Assembly: GCA_045603085.1 (NCBI GenBank) | Contig: JAZULL010000113.1 | Coordinates: forward strand, 26,390-90,389 | DNA length: 64,000 nucleotides | Direction: 5' to 3' | Origin: SVQP01 sp045603085 | Lineage (GTDB): Bacteria; Bacillota; Clostridia; Oscillospirales; CAG-272 | Shown here: piece after piece, positions 25,315-34,140 of the stretch | Layout: every line of letters starts with the position of its first letter | Position numbering within the stretch: the stretch's first letter is position 1 | The notes under the pieces: generated by a model | The model's input: the letters and a program-made list of their open reading frames with translations, nothing else | Databases searched by the model: none | What the model was told of the DNA's origin: nothing | Translations under genes and position numbers: made by a program

Positions 25315-26904
25315 TTAGTCCTTCTTCTTTGCTACGAAAGCAAGACCCAGAGTTGCAACGATAGCAACTACGGGCAGAGCTACGATGGAGGAGCACTTGG
25401 AAGCGGGCTTCTCCTCGGGCTCGGTGGTCTGCTCGTCAGCGGGAGCAGTGGTCTCGTCTGCAGGATCAGACTCGGGATCAGCGGTGGTTTCCTCGGGAGT
25501 GGTGGGCTCTTCGGTAGTAACCTCTTCAGCGCTGTAGCCCTTTGCGGTCAGCCAAGCCTGGGTGAAAGCGTAAGCTTCCTCGGGAGAACGGAATGCACCG
25601 ATGAAAGCAACGTCGAAGTTGTTGCACTCTTCATCAGCAATGTCATCTGCGTTGAAGTCAAAGCCTACGCGGATGCTGTTGATTCTGCCTTCCCAGCCTG
25701 CTTCGTAGTCGGGATCGTCATCATTGTAGTCGGAGAAGTCCATGATACCCAGAGACCAACCTCCATCGTAGTTAGTATCTTCGATATCCCAGTTCTCGGA
25801 GTAGTTGTTCTCTGCGGACAGGATACCGCCTGCGCAGTAGTAAACGTTACCCTGGTTAGCCCAGCAATTTCTGGTCAGAACTGCAATGTAGGGGAAGTCC
25901 TTAGCTTCGTAGGAAACCTCAGACTTGATACCGAAGGAAATGTAGGGAGACTGAGATTCAATCTGGAAATGTACGGAGCCGTCAACTTCGTTGATTTCAT
26001 ACTGAGCACCTGCAACGCTGATCTTTCTGAAGTCTCTGAGGGTGGAATCCCACAGAACTGCAGGCATGTTAGCCTCAATGGTTGCGGAATCAGCGATGGG
26101 AGCCTTCTCGCGGAGGTCCTCTTCGGGATCCTTGGAGTCGTCACCTACGGGGAGGTCGCCCTGCCACTTGGTGATTGCGAGCTTGATGCTGGAGTCAACT
26201 ACACCGGTCTGGCAGAGTACGTCAACGTATGCACCGTCAGCGCAAGCTCTGTCGAGAATGCCGTTCAGGTATTCATCAGCAGCAAACCAGTGTCCGTTTA
26301 CAGCGAAGGTATAACCGGTTTCGTCATACTTAACTTCAAAGGTGTAAACTTCCTGGTCGTTGTCGTTGAAAGGAACTTCAACAGTGGGGAAGCCGGTGAT
26401 AGCAGCAAAGTTCTTGCCCTGAGTGTCCAGATAGAAGGGCTGAACCTGTGCAGCGCCGGTGCCTGCACCACGGATCAGGATGCAGAGGCCTTCGCCATAC
26501 TCACTGTTGGGGGGAGAAGCGATAGGCTGGCTGTTCAGGGTGAAGCAGATCCACTGGTCCTTATTCTCGCCGCCGTCGTAAGCATAATCAAGAACGGTGA
26601 GCTCCAGAGAAACGGAGTTACCATTGCCGTCATTGTTAGCCTTGAGGTTAACGGGCTTCTTGGTGTGCAGCTGAACGAAGGGGGTATTCTCCTTAGCGTA
26701 AACGGGAGGATCAATTACAAAACCCAGTTCAGCGTCGTAGTGGTAGCCAGGTGCGGGGCAGTAGCTACCTTCGTCATCATAGTCGCTGGCGCTTCTGGCG
26801 GTATCCCAGTCACCCTCGAGAGCTGCGGAGGTGGTGAACACGCAAGCAGCTGCCAGGGACAGAACCATCAGAGTAACCAACAACACGGAAAGAATTCTTT
26901 TCAT
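25315..26904 (-). CDS. secreted protein with C-terminal hydrophobic tail, paralogue B
   Basis: A 529-residue exported protein, the sister of the preceding entry. Signal peptide MKRILSVLLVTLMVLSLAA with likely cleavage after TSA (residue 27), then EGDWDTARSASDYDDEGSY. The second domain starts IADSATIEANMPAVLWDS. The linker (about 455-500) is Thr/Glu/Pro-rich. The tail is KCSS, about 17 hydrophobic residues (IVALPVVAIVATLGLAFVA) and KKKD. Codon choice is strongly biased towards the set used in rpsB and tsf, which suggests high expression; that is an impression, not a calculation. The two paralogues differ mainly in linkers and loops, pointing to tandem duplication. Confidence 0.68.
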   Translation of the reverse strand: MKRILSVLLVTLMVLSLAAACVFTTSAALEGDWDTARSASDYDDEGSYCPAPGYHYDAELGFVIDPPVYAKENTPFVQLHTKKPVNLKANNDGNGNSVSLELTVLDYAYDGGENKDQWICFTLNSQPIASPPNSEYGEGLCILIRGAGTGAAQVQPFYLDTQGKNFAAITGFPTVEVPFNDNDQEVYTFEVKYDETGYTFAVNGHWFAADEYLNGILDRACADGAYVDVLCQTGVVDSSIKLAITKWQGDLPVGDDSKDPEEDLREKAPIADSATIEANMPAVLWDSTLRDFRKISVAGAQYEINEVDGSVHFQIESQSPYISFGIKSEVSYEAKDFPYIAVLTRNCWANQGNVYYCAGGILSAENNYSENWDIEDTNYDGGWSLGIMDFSDYNDDDPDYEAGWEGRINSIRVGFDFNADDIADEECNNFDVAFIGAFRSPEEAYAFTQAWLTAKGYSAEEVTTEEPTTPEETTADPESDPADETTAPADEQTTEPEEKPASKCSSIVALPVVAIVATLGLAFVAKKKD

Positions 26905-26956
26905 GATGAAAGTCTCCTTTTAAAATAGTTTAAAGTCGCAAATTTTGCGCACATAC

Positions 26957-26985
26957 ATTATAGCACAAATGCAGTTTTTCGTAAA
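26957..26985 (-). promoter_or_regulatory. promoter for secreted paralogue B
   Basis: Minus strand TTTACG (26980-26985) and TATAAT (26957-26962), 17-base spacer, TG extended -10. A long leader (about 50 bases) with a GCGCAAAATTTGCG inverted repeat follows before the ATG. Confidence 0.8.
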
Positions 26986-27066
26986 TAGGTACATTTACCA
27001 AAAAGGGGGGAAAATTACTGGTATATTATCACAAAAGGGTTCACCATATTTTCACAAAACGCACCC

Positions 27067-29163
27067 CTAAAGGAGCATTTCGTAATAGTAGATCGGCAGC
27101 GCACTCCAGCCGTGGCAAAGGCTTGCTGCATGTCCGAAATCGCTAAGACCTATAATGGTTTCCCAGAAGGTAGTGGCACCGTTTCTGAGCATGTGGAAAT
27201 AGTCTCTGTCGATCTCTTCAAGGATGATCTTGCCGTACACTTCCCTGTCGATTGCCAGCAGGGCGTCAAAGCGGAAGGAGTTCATGCTCAGCGTGTTGGG
27301 ATATACGGTATAGCCGCAATTGTCCTTGCCGTTGGTAGACAGAATGCGTAGGATGTTGGTCAGATCCATCCCCTCGGCTGCACCGCAAAGCAAACACAGA
27401 GAGTTGGTAAGAACACTGTATTCACCGCGGCAACGGTTATCAAACGACTCGAACAGCTTGGTTTCGGGGTTATAGAATTCGCGCGCCAGCGCGGCGTTGA
27501 CACCCTTGGCGATCTGCTCATACTCCTCTGCCTCGGTACTCTTATCGATTGCTCGGCAGATCTTGGCCATGTGCTGCAGGGCAAGTGAGAAGAAGGCATT
27601 CAGCGGGGCCTCCATGCTTCGGTTTTGTTCGAAGAAATGGCCATTCATGCCGGGAGCCCACTCATAGAAGTTCCAGTATCCTCCTTCACCGTAGAAATTC
27701 TCGATCAGGCCGTTATTCTGCAGCTTTGCTATAAAGCTATGAATAATGGTGTCCAGCACGGGATAGCATTCACGTGCCAGCGTGGTATCACCGGTGTGTT
27801 CAATATATTCCCACATCTGAATAAAATAGACTGTGGAAAAGGACGGGATCGGGAAATCAAGACCTGCGGGATAGCAGATCGAGAGAATGCCGTCAGGTCG
27901 CAGACCCTTGGAGATCAGCTTGAGGTTGGCGCGCGGAAAATCCTTCTCGCCAAAGGCATAGTAGCCGCACAGCATCTGATTGCGCGAGTCCATGCAGTAG
28001 AGTGCCTGCTCTCTCCACGGGCAATCCTCATAATGCTCGTGCATGCATTGCAACAGCGTGTTAGTGCAGACCTCGTAAATGGTGTTCTGCAAGAGATTAC
28101 CCTTGTCAAATTTCTTGGCGGTAACCGGGTACAGTGTCGGACGCAGACCCGCATAATGCACGGTAAATTCAGTAGCGTTGACAAAAAACTGAACGTAGCG
28201 ACAGCCAAAGCGGCGGAAGGTGTGCAGGTATTGATTTCTTCCCTGCTTGGCTCTGTAGTCTGCCGAGAAACCGCGAACCGAGGTGCGGCATCTGCCGTCG
28301 GCTAAGTGCTCACCGTAGCCGATCTCGATCTGACAGTCGTACGGGACTTCAATATCAAAATCAAGGAAGCCTGCCCATTCCTGCCCCAAATCTACCACAA
28401 AGAAAATGCCCTGCGCCGCGTCATCCGTTTTGAAACGAATGGGCCGGTCAAAGCCGAAAAAGCCGCGAATATCCGAGATCTGCTCGGGATAGCGATGGCG
28501 GATGGCGGCATGCTGCATCATGACGTCCGGGCGGGTATGCTGCTTTTCCACGTAGTCGAAAAGACCCTGCAGGCAGATCTGCGCCTGCGCTCTGGGGGCG
28601 AGCTCCAGCATTTTTATGGGACGAAGCGTAAAATCGGTTGAGATCTGTTCCATCTGCACGCTGGGTGCAAAGCCGTCGGCGACAGCTTGCTCGATAAAGC
28701 CGTCGTAGGAGGTATAGTCGTAATGGTACGTATATCCCAGCTGACCTGAGATAAGCTGCTTTACGTGAGAAATATAGTCACGGGAGAGTCGCGAAAGAAT
28801 ATTCTCATCCGAGAAGCAGATGGGTGCATCCTGCTCGCAGATTTCGAAGATGACGCCGGGATCGCCGTGAATGTAGGTCTGCGTATCATCGCCATAGTAC
28901 CACACCACAATGGCCATTCTGTTCTTGCCGGGCTTGATAAACTTGGTGACGTCAATGCGGTCGCAGACCTTATAGGTGGGATAGTCGGCATACTGTCCGA
29001 ATGCGGCGAGCTCGCCGTTGAGATAGACGGTATAGTTGGAATCGGCGGCAATAGTCAAGGTATAAGGCGACTCGCCCGTAGCATCGAATTCCGCAACGAA
29101 ATCCGCAAATTCATCCGACAGGATCTTCCCTGCCTTCCAGATCCATTTGGCTTTAAGAAACAT
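27067..29163 (-). CDS. alpha-L-rhamnosidase-like glycoside hydrolase (GH78-like)
   Basis: From the ATG at 29163 (MFLKAKWIWKAGK) the protein has 698 residues and no signal peptide, so it is probably cytoplasmic. The N-terminal part is a beta-sandwich (TIAADSNYTVYLNGELAAFG) typical of rhamnosidase accessory domains. The C-terminal (alpha/alpha)6 barrel starts around residue 345 with the GH78-like segment CMHEHYEDCPWREQALYCM, whose acidic residues match the catalytic region, and ends with FWETIIGLSDFGHAASLCHG. The open frame extends 45 codons upstream through the radical SAM gene, but GGAGG sits right before the chosen ATG. The start overlaps the radical SAM gene by 11 bases. Stop codon is TAG. 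Confidence 0.78.
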   Translation of the reverse strand: MFLKAKWIWKAGKILSDEFADFVAEFDATGESPYTLTIAADSNYTVYLNGELAAFGQYADYPTYKVCDRIDVTKFIKPGKNRMAIVVWYYGDDTQTYIHGDPGVIFEICEQDAPICFSDENILSRLSRDYISHVKQLISGQLGYTYHYDYTSYDGFIEQAVADGFAPSVQMEQISTDFTLRPIKMLELAPRAQAQICLQGLFDYVEKQHTRPDVMMQHAAIRHRYPEQISDIRGFFGFDRPIRFKTDDAAQGIFFVVDLGQEWAGFLDFDIEVPYDCQIEIGYGEHLADGRCRTSVRGFSADYRAKQGRNQYLHTFRRFGCRYVQFFVNATEFTVHYAGLRPTLYPVTAKKFDKGNLLQNTIYEVCTNTLLQCMHEHYEDCPWREQALYCMDSRNQMLCGYYAFGEKDFPRANLKLISKGLRPDGILSICYPAGLDFPIPSFSTVYFIQMWEYIEHTGDTTLARECYPVLDTIIHSFIAKLQNNGLIENFYGEGGYWNFYEWAPGMNGHFFEQNRSMEAPLNAFFSLALQHMAKICRAIDKSTEAEEYEQIAKGVNAALAREFYNPETKLFESFDNRCRGEYSVLTNSLCLLCGAAEGMDLTNILRILSTNGKDNCGYTVYPNTLSMNSFRFDALLAIDREVYGKIILEEIDRDYFHMLRNGATTFWETIIGLSDFGHAASLCHGWSALPIYYYEMLL

Positions 29164-30145
29164 AGTCATCCTCCGTTTTATGATAATATTTTCCTTGATA
29201 CAAATCGTTTGCAAACATAATCTTGTCCACGTCATTGACCACGGCGGTCTTTCTGCGGCTCCAATCGGGTGCGAGCAGCGCGTCGGGTGCGCCGTCACCC
29301 GTCAGCCGTGCGATCACGGTATCGGGCGGCAGAAGCGTCAAGGCCTTTGCCACGATAGCCGTATAATTATTTTGCGTCATGGGCACGTATTCGCCTGCAA
29401 GATACATATCCGCAAGGGGCGTGTTTTTGATGACGTGCAGCAAATGCAGCTTAACCTGATCGGGACCCAGATCTGCTACGTCACGAACGGTTTTAAGCAT
29501 GGTCTGCTCGTCCTCACCGGGTAAACCGAAAATCAAGTGCACGCAGATATGGATATCCGGACTTTCTTCTCGCAAGCGGGCAAATCCATTCATAAAGATC
29601 GCGAAATCATGGCCGCGGTTGATCAGCTTTGCCGTCGCGTCATCCGAGGTCTGCAGACCAAGCTCGACCGTCAGATAAGTGCGACCTGCAAGCTCTGCAA
29701 GATACTCCACCACCTCGGTCTCAAGACAGTCGGCGCGTGTTGCGATATTGAGACCAACCACACCGGGATACTCCAGCGCCTGCTCATATTTCTCACGAAG
29801 AATTTCAAGTGGCGCATAGGTGTTGGTGTGAGCCTGAAAATACGGAATGACCTTATCCGTCTTCCATTTCCCTTGTGTCAAGGCCTTGGAGGCGTCCATT
29901 TGATCGCGGATCGGCACCTCGGGAGGCGGCGCGAAATCTCCGCTGCCCTTATCCGAGCAATAAATGCAGCCGCCGTGACCGCACCTGCCGTCAATATTCG
30001 GGCAAGTAAATCCCGCATCTATAGGAAGCTTGGCTACCTTGCCGCCAAAGGTGTTTTTCAAAAAGTAATCGTACGTATAGTACCGCTTGTTGGTATCGCT
30101 GTGCAAATACGGATTGCTCGCGGCCTGCGTGACCTTTTTACGCAT
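29153..30145 (-). CDS. TIGR01212-type radical SAM protein (YhcC family)
   Basis: About 330 residues from the ATG at 30145 (MRKKVTQAASNPYLH), behind AAGGAGG. The radical SAM cluster site lies in AGFTCPNIDGRCGHGGCIYC. Downstream family segments are YFQAHTNTYAPLEILREKYE, VVGLNIATRADCLE, VELGLQTSDDATAKLINRGH and HLIFGLPGEDEQTM, then VKLHLLHVIKNTPLADMY. These match the YhcC/TIGR01212 group, whose substrate is uncertain (tRNA modification has been suggested). It is the first gene of a two-gene operon with the rhamnosidase-like enzyme, an unexpected partner. Confidence 0.88.
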   Translation of the reverse strand: MRKKVTQAASNPYLHSDTNKRYYTYDYFLKNTFGGKVAKLPIDAGFTCPNIDGRCGHGGCIYCSDKGSGDFAPPPEVPIRDQMDASKALTQGKWKTDKVIPYFQAHTNTYAPLEILREKYEQALEYPGVVGLNIATRADCLETEVVEYLAELAGRTYLTVELGLQTSDDATAKLINRGHDFAIFMNGFARLREESPDIHICVHLIFGLPGEDEQTMLKTVRDVADLGPDQVKLHLLHVIKNTPLADMYLAGEYVPMTQNNYTAIVAKALTLLPPDTVIARLTGDGAPDALLAPDWSRRKTAVVNDVDKIMFANDLYQGKYYHKTEDDYVS

Positions 30146-30172
30146 AACAAATCGCCTCCTTCCCTTGAATTC

Positions 30173-30201
30173 ATTATACCGAAAATACGTCTTTGTGTCA
30201 A
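30173..30201 (-). promoter_or_regulatory. consensus promoter for radical SAM-rhamnosidase operon
   Basis: Minus strand TTGACA (30196-30201) and TATAAT (30173-30178), 17-base spacer, 27 bases before the ATG. The -35 overlaps the T-tract of the upstream terminator. Confidence 0.88.
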
Positions 30202-30205
30202 GAAA

Positions 30206-30242
30206 AAACGAAAGCCCAATCTCACAAAATGAGATTGGGCTT
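30206..30242 (-). terminator. terminator after the aminotransferase gene
   Basis: AAGCCCAATCTCA pairs with TGAGATTGGGCTT across a 5-base loop (30212-30242); on the minus strand it is followed by TCGTTTTTTC. It lies 10 bases after the stop at 30253. Confidence 0.9.
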
Positions 30243-30252
30243 GATTTCATTA

Positions 30253-31530
30253 CTATGCAAGCAGCTTTTCAACCGCTGCCAGTCTGACACAAAGGGTCAG
30301 CACGTTCATAGCAAGCGTCAGATCCTCGGTTGAGGGATAAGTGGGAGCGATGCGGATATTGGAATCATGCGGGTCATTGCCGTAAGGATAGGTTGCGCCA
30401 ACCTTGGTCAGCACCACCCCTGCATCCTTTGCAAGTGCATAAGCTCTCTTGGCTGTGCCATCCATAGCGTAAAGGCTGACAAAGTAGCCCCCCTGCGGGC
30501 GTGTCCAATGGGCAATCCCCTTGCCACCAAGGTCACGCTCCAGCGTTTCTTGCACAATGGCAAATCTGGGGCGCAGGATAGCGGCCTGCTTCTGCATGAT
30601 GGCCTTAACGTTCTGCGCATTGCCGAAATACTTGACGTGACGGAGCTGGTTGATCTTATTGTAGCTGATGGTCTGCACGGTCAGCACCTTCTTTGCATGA
30701 GCCAGATTTGCATCCGACATGGCCATCACGGCAACGCCTGCACCGGGATAAGTGATCTTGGAGGTGGAGGCAAAGTAGAATACTCTGTCCTCGTTGCCAA
30801 ACTTTCGACAAGCCTCGAAGATGTCGGTCAGCTCATCCTCTTGACCGTAAAGTGCGTGTACTACGTAAGCATTATCCCAGAAGATGCGGAAATCGGAGGC
30901 AGCCGTCTTCATGCCTGCCAGGCGCTCCACTGTCTCCTTGGAATAAATGTAACCGTCGGGATTGGAATACTTGGGGTTGCACCAGATGCCCTTGATCGAT
31001 GCATCATGAGCAACCAAAGACTCGATCAGATCCATATCGGGGCCTGTCTCGGACATGGGGATCGGGATCATTTCGATGCCAAGAGACTCGCAGATGGTAA
31101 AATGGCGATCGTAACCGGGACAAGGACACAAGAACTTGACCTTATCCAGCTTGCACCACGGCACGGAGCCCTCGGTAGCCGTTCCGTACAGCATACAACG
31201 GCTGACGGTATCATACATCAGAGTCAGCGACGAGTTGCCCGCTACGAAAATGTTGTTTGCGGGAATGCCCAAAAGCTCGCCAAACAGCTTCTTTGCCTCG
31301 GGCACACCGTCCAGCATGCCGTAATTGCGGCAGTCAAATCCGTTTTCGGAGAAGCATTCTTTGTGATCAAGGCATGTCAGCATGCCATCGATCAGATCAA
31401 GCTGCTCGGCACAGGGCTTCCCGCGCGAAAGGTCGAGAGAAAGACCCAGAGATACGTATCTATCATATTCCTTTTGCAAGGAATTTTGCTCGGCAAGCAG
31501 CTGCTGCTTGCTCATTTCTGTATAATGCAT
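30253..31530 (-). CDS. PLP-dependent class I/II-like aminotransferase
   Basis: A 425-residue fold-type I aminotransferase. The PLP Lys lies in FASTSKITYPGAGVAV. Other family positions are LSRGKPCAEQLDL near the N-terminus, NYGMLDGVPEAKKLFGELLG, the phosphate-binding VAGNSSLTLMYDT, GIWCNPKYSNPDGYIYS and the C-terminal PHDSNIRIAPTYP with the substrate-carboxylate Arg. It matches the group annotated as aspartate aminotransferase-like (PF12897). The exact amino acid substrate cannot be read from sequence. Single-gene transcript with promoter and terminator; stop is TAG followed directly by TAA. Confidence 0.87.
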   Translation of the reverse strand: MHYTEMSKQQLLAEQNSLQKEYDRYVSLGLSLDLSRGKPCAEQLDLIDGMLTCLDHKECFSENGFDCRNYGMLDGVPEAKKLFGELLGIPANNIFVAGNSSLTLMYDTVSRCMLYGTATEGSVPWCKLDKVKFLCPCPGYDRHFTICESLGIEMIPIPMSETGPDMDLIESLVAHDASIKGIWCNPKYSNPDGYIYSKETVERLAGMKTAASDFRIFWDNAYVVHALYGQEDELTDIFEACRKFGNEDRVFYFASTSKITYPGAGVAVMAMSDANLAHAKKVLTVQTISYNKINQLRHVKYFGNAQNVKAIMQKQAAILRPRFAIVQETLERDLGGKGIAHWTRPQGGYFVSLYAMDGTAKRAYALAKDAGVVLTKVGATYPYGNDPHDSNIRIAPTYPSTEDLTLAMNVLTLCVRLAAVEKLLA

Positions 31531-31566
31531 TTACTCAGAACTCCTAATCGTCATAATAACTCGTAC

Positions 31567-31595
31567 ATTATACCACGCTGTTTTTCATTTTGCAA
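31567..31595 (-). promoter_or_regulatory. promoter for aminotransferase gene
   Basis: Minus strand TTGCAA (31590-31595) and TATAAT (31567-31572), 17-base spacer, TG extended -10. Confidence 0.8.
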
Positions 31596-31628
31596 TACCT
31601 TTTTGAATAATTTTCGAAATTAATTGCA

Positions 31629-33995
31629 CTAATTTTCGTTATTCGACCCCGTATTCCAAAAGTCTGCCACTATTTTTGCAAGAGATTGCGCGTCACTTGC
31701 AAATCTGATGTCTTCCCAATGTGGCGGAAAGAGATCGATATAGCGTTGCTCGGCGTATCTCTGATCAAGCAAAACCACAATTCCGCGGTCGGTATCGGTG
31801 CGGATCACGCGACCCGCTGCCTGCAAAACGCGATTCATGCCGGGATAAACGTAGGCGTACTCGTAGCCACAGCCGTTCTTATCGGCATAATGGTCTCTTA
31901 TGATGTTTCGCTCGTCCGAGAGCCCGGGAATTCCGACGCCGACAACGATACTGCCGATCAGTCTGCCGCCGGGCAGGTCAACGCCCTCGGAGAAAGATCC
32001 GCCCAGCACACAGAAGCCGATCAGCATGGAAGGATTATCAGCACGGAATGCGTCCAGAAACGACTCCTTCTGTTCTTGGGTCATGTTTCTTTTTTGTACC
32101 GCAACGGGCACGTCGGGATATCTTTGGGTAAATACCTTAACCACCTTTTCCATGTAGGAATAGGACGGGAAATATACCATATAATTTCCTACCTTACCGC
32201 ACACCGAGGCGGCAATATACGAGGCGATCTTTTTGACCGAATTTTCTCTTTCCTCAAACGTAGTGCAAACACAGTCGGCAACCGCCACGCAGAGATTCTC
32301 GCGCGGGAACGGCGAGGGGAAATTGACAGAGATCGCTCCCCTGCCGCCGCCAAGCGTTTGCGCAAAGTAAGAAGGTGGAGTCAGCGTCGCCGAAAACATG
32401 ATCACCGCTTCAGCGCGGGCATTACATTCCTCCAGCTGAGTGCTGGGGTCAAGACAAAGCAGGCTGAGCGTCAGCGCGCTGTCCTGCACGGTCAGATAAG
32501 TGACAAATCCGCTATCGTAGACCCGCGCGGCGGTCACGTAGGCGCGCAAGGTTGCATAAAACGCCTCGACGGAATCGTAAAGAGCGTCATAAGAGTGTGT
32601 TTTCAGCCATTTCCCGACAGCAATTTCAAGATCCGAGAGCGACTCGTTCACCTCTTCAAGCGGTTGCTTGGAGAAATAATAGCCGTGCTCAACGCCCTCC
32701 TGATCCTTAAAAAGCGTGTCGTTGCAGTATCGGTTGATCTTTTTGAGCACCCCCATGCAGACGTAAAGCTTTTTGCGCAGCGGATCGTGCTCGGGCAGCA
32801 TTTGTGCCACCGTGGCAAGATCGTCACTTCGCAAGGATGCCGAATACATATCCCTCGCTCTATCCGTCAGGTTATGCGCTTCATCGACTAAAAGTACGTA
32901 TTTTCCGTTATTTTCCTCGAAATATCGGCGCAGCTTGACAGCAGGATTATAGACGTAATTGTAATCGCAGATGATGATGTTGCAGAATTCCGAAAGATCA
33001 AGAGACAGCTCATACGGGCATACGCCGTATTTTTCAGCTGTGCGGCGGATCAGCGTGGGGGTGTAGCCATTTTGACAGGTCAACAGCTCCTGCACCGCCT
33101 GCATGATCTTGGTGTGCGAGAGACTGCGCGGGCATGCATGCTTGCACGTGCGTGCGCAGAATTCCTCTGCGGGACACATCTGTTCCTTTGCGGCAAGCAC
33201 GATTGTGCGCAGATGGGCACCTGCATCAAACAATCTCTTAGCCGCGGCCATGGCCTCTCTTCTGGTGCTGGCTTTGGCGGTCAGATAAAAGATCTTATCA
33301 CACTTCCCTTTTCCTAACGCGCGCACCGCCGGATACAAGGTAGAGATTGTTTTGCCGATCCCCGTGGGAGCTTGAATAAACAGTCGCTTACCGTGCAGAA
33401 TATCGCGATAGCATTCGCGCATGAACTCTTCCTGGCCCTCTCGTACCTCGGGATAAGGAAATGCAAGGGACTCGGCACTGGGTCTGACCTCTCTGCGATC
33501 ACGGACACAATTTTCAATATAAGGCAGTGCACGACCAAGCAGCTCGGAGAACTCCTCTCTGAGTGTCTGCGCGGTCATGCGGCAAGAAAATACCGCGCTT
33601 TCGCCGGAAGCAGTAACAAAGATCTGTCGAACACTCAGCACGTCAAGCTCCTTGGCAGAAGCCAAAAAATATGCAAGTACGCGTTGACGCACCGGAACAG
33701 TCTGCAGCATATCGGCCTCTGGCAGCTTGGCCACACGTCGGCTGTAATCCAGCACGGGCGTGCCGTCTATCAGCGTGATTGTCTCGGCTGTGCCCGATAC
33801 CTTGACCAGAACACCCGCAATTCGGCATGTGTGCTGCAATCTGACGTCGGCAAAGCTTTGATTATCTTGTGCGGCAATTGATCCAAGCTCTTGATCCGTT
33901 TGAGTCTCTTCTTTATAGTTTCTGCGACCGAATGCGACGGCACACAGCTCGCCAAGCGATATTTCCACAGCACCGGTCTGTTCATTATACAGCAT
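31629..33995 (-). CDS. DinG/XPD-type ATP-dependent DNA helicase
   Basis: A 788-residue superfamily 2 helicase. An N-terminal domain of about 180 residues precedes the helicase core and may be nuclease- or DNA-binding-like. Motif I is FIQAPTGIGKTISTLYPAV and motif II is VDEAHNLTDRARDMYS. Between them are the Cys residues for an iron-sulfur cluster (QMCPAEEFCARTCKHACP). The C-terminal core has MFSATLTPPSYFAQTLGG, VYFPSYSYMEKV, FCVLGGSFSEGVDLPG, and motif VI in QAAGRVIRTDTDRGIVVLLD. These fit Rad3/XPD/DinG helicases that act in repair of DNA or R-loops. Stop is TAG. Own promoter, divergent from the MecA-like gene. Confidence 0.9.
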   Translation of the reverse strand: MLYNEQTGAVEISLGELCAVAFGRRNYKEETQTDQELGSIAAQDNQSFADVRLQHTCRIAGVLVKVSGTAETITLIDGTPVLDYSRRVAKLPEADMLQTVPVRQRVLAYFLASAKELDVLSVRQIFVTASGESAVFSCRMTAQTLREEFSELLGRALPYIENCVRDRREVRPSAESLAFPYPEVREGQEEFMRECYRDILHGKRLFIQAPTGIGKTISTLYPAVRALGKGKCDKIFYLTAKASTRREAMAAAKRLFDAGAHLRTIVLAAKEQMCPAEEFCARTCKHACPRSLSHTKIMQAVQELLTCQNGYTPTLIRRTAEKYGVCPYELSLDLSEFCNIIICDYNYVYNPAVKLRRYFEENNGKYVLLVDEAHNLTDRARDMYSASLRSDDLATVAQMLPEHDPLRKKLYVCMGVLKKINRYCNDTLFKDQEGVEHGYYFSKQPLEEVNESLSDLEIAVGKWLKTHSYDALYDSVEAFYATLRAYVTAARVYDSGFVTYLTVQDSALTLSLLCLDPSTQLEECNARAEAVIMFSATLTPPSYFAQTLGGGRGAISVNFPSPFPRENLCVAVADCVCTTFEERENSVKKIASYIAASVCGKVGNYMVYFPSYSYMEKVVKVFTQRYPDVPVAVQKRNMTQEQKESFLDAFRADNPSMLIGFCVLGGSFSEGVDLPGGRLIGSIVVGVGIPGLSDERNIIRDHYADKNGCGYEYAYVYPGMNRVLQAAGRVIRTDTDRGIVVLLDQRYAEQRYIDLFPPHWEDIRFASDAQSLAKIVADFWNTGSNNEN

Positions 33996-34024
33996 GCCGT
34001 CACCTCCATCGATTTCTTTGTTAC

Positions 34025-34053
34025 ATTATATCACAAACCGCACGCGCCGTCAA
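34025..34053 (-). promoter_or_regulatory. promoter for helicase gene
   Basis: Minus strand TTGACG (34048-34053) and TATAAT (34025-34030), 17-base spacer, about 30 bases before the ATG. Confidence 0.82.
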
Positions 34054-34076
34054 CGAAATTACCAGAATTTTAGGGG

Positions 34077-34105
34077 TACACAAATCAGCCGCAATACAGT
34101 ATAAT
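34077..34105 (+). promoter_or_regulatory. possible promoter for MecA-like gene
   Basis: Plus strand TATAAT (34100-34105) is clear; the -35 at 17 bases is TACACA, only four of six consensus bases. It lies 35 bases before the ATG. Confidence 0.5.
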
Positions 34106-34140
34106 GTTACTAAGAATACATACCGAAAGGACTCTTATAT

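Noticed and set aside
29164..29298. N-terminal extension of the rhamnosidase-like protein
   Set aside because: The extension is antisense-free but lies entirely inside the radical SAM gene and has no ribosome site; GGAGG precedes the ATG at 29163.
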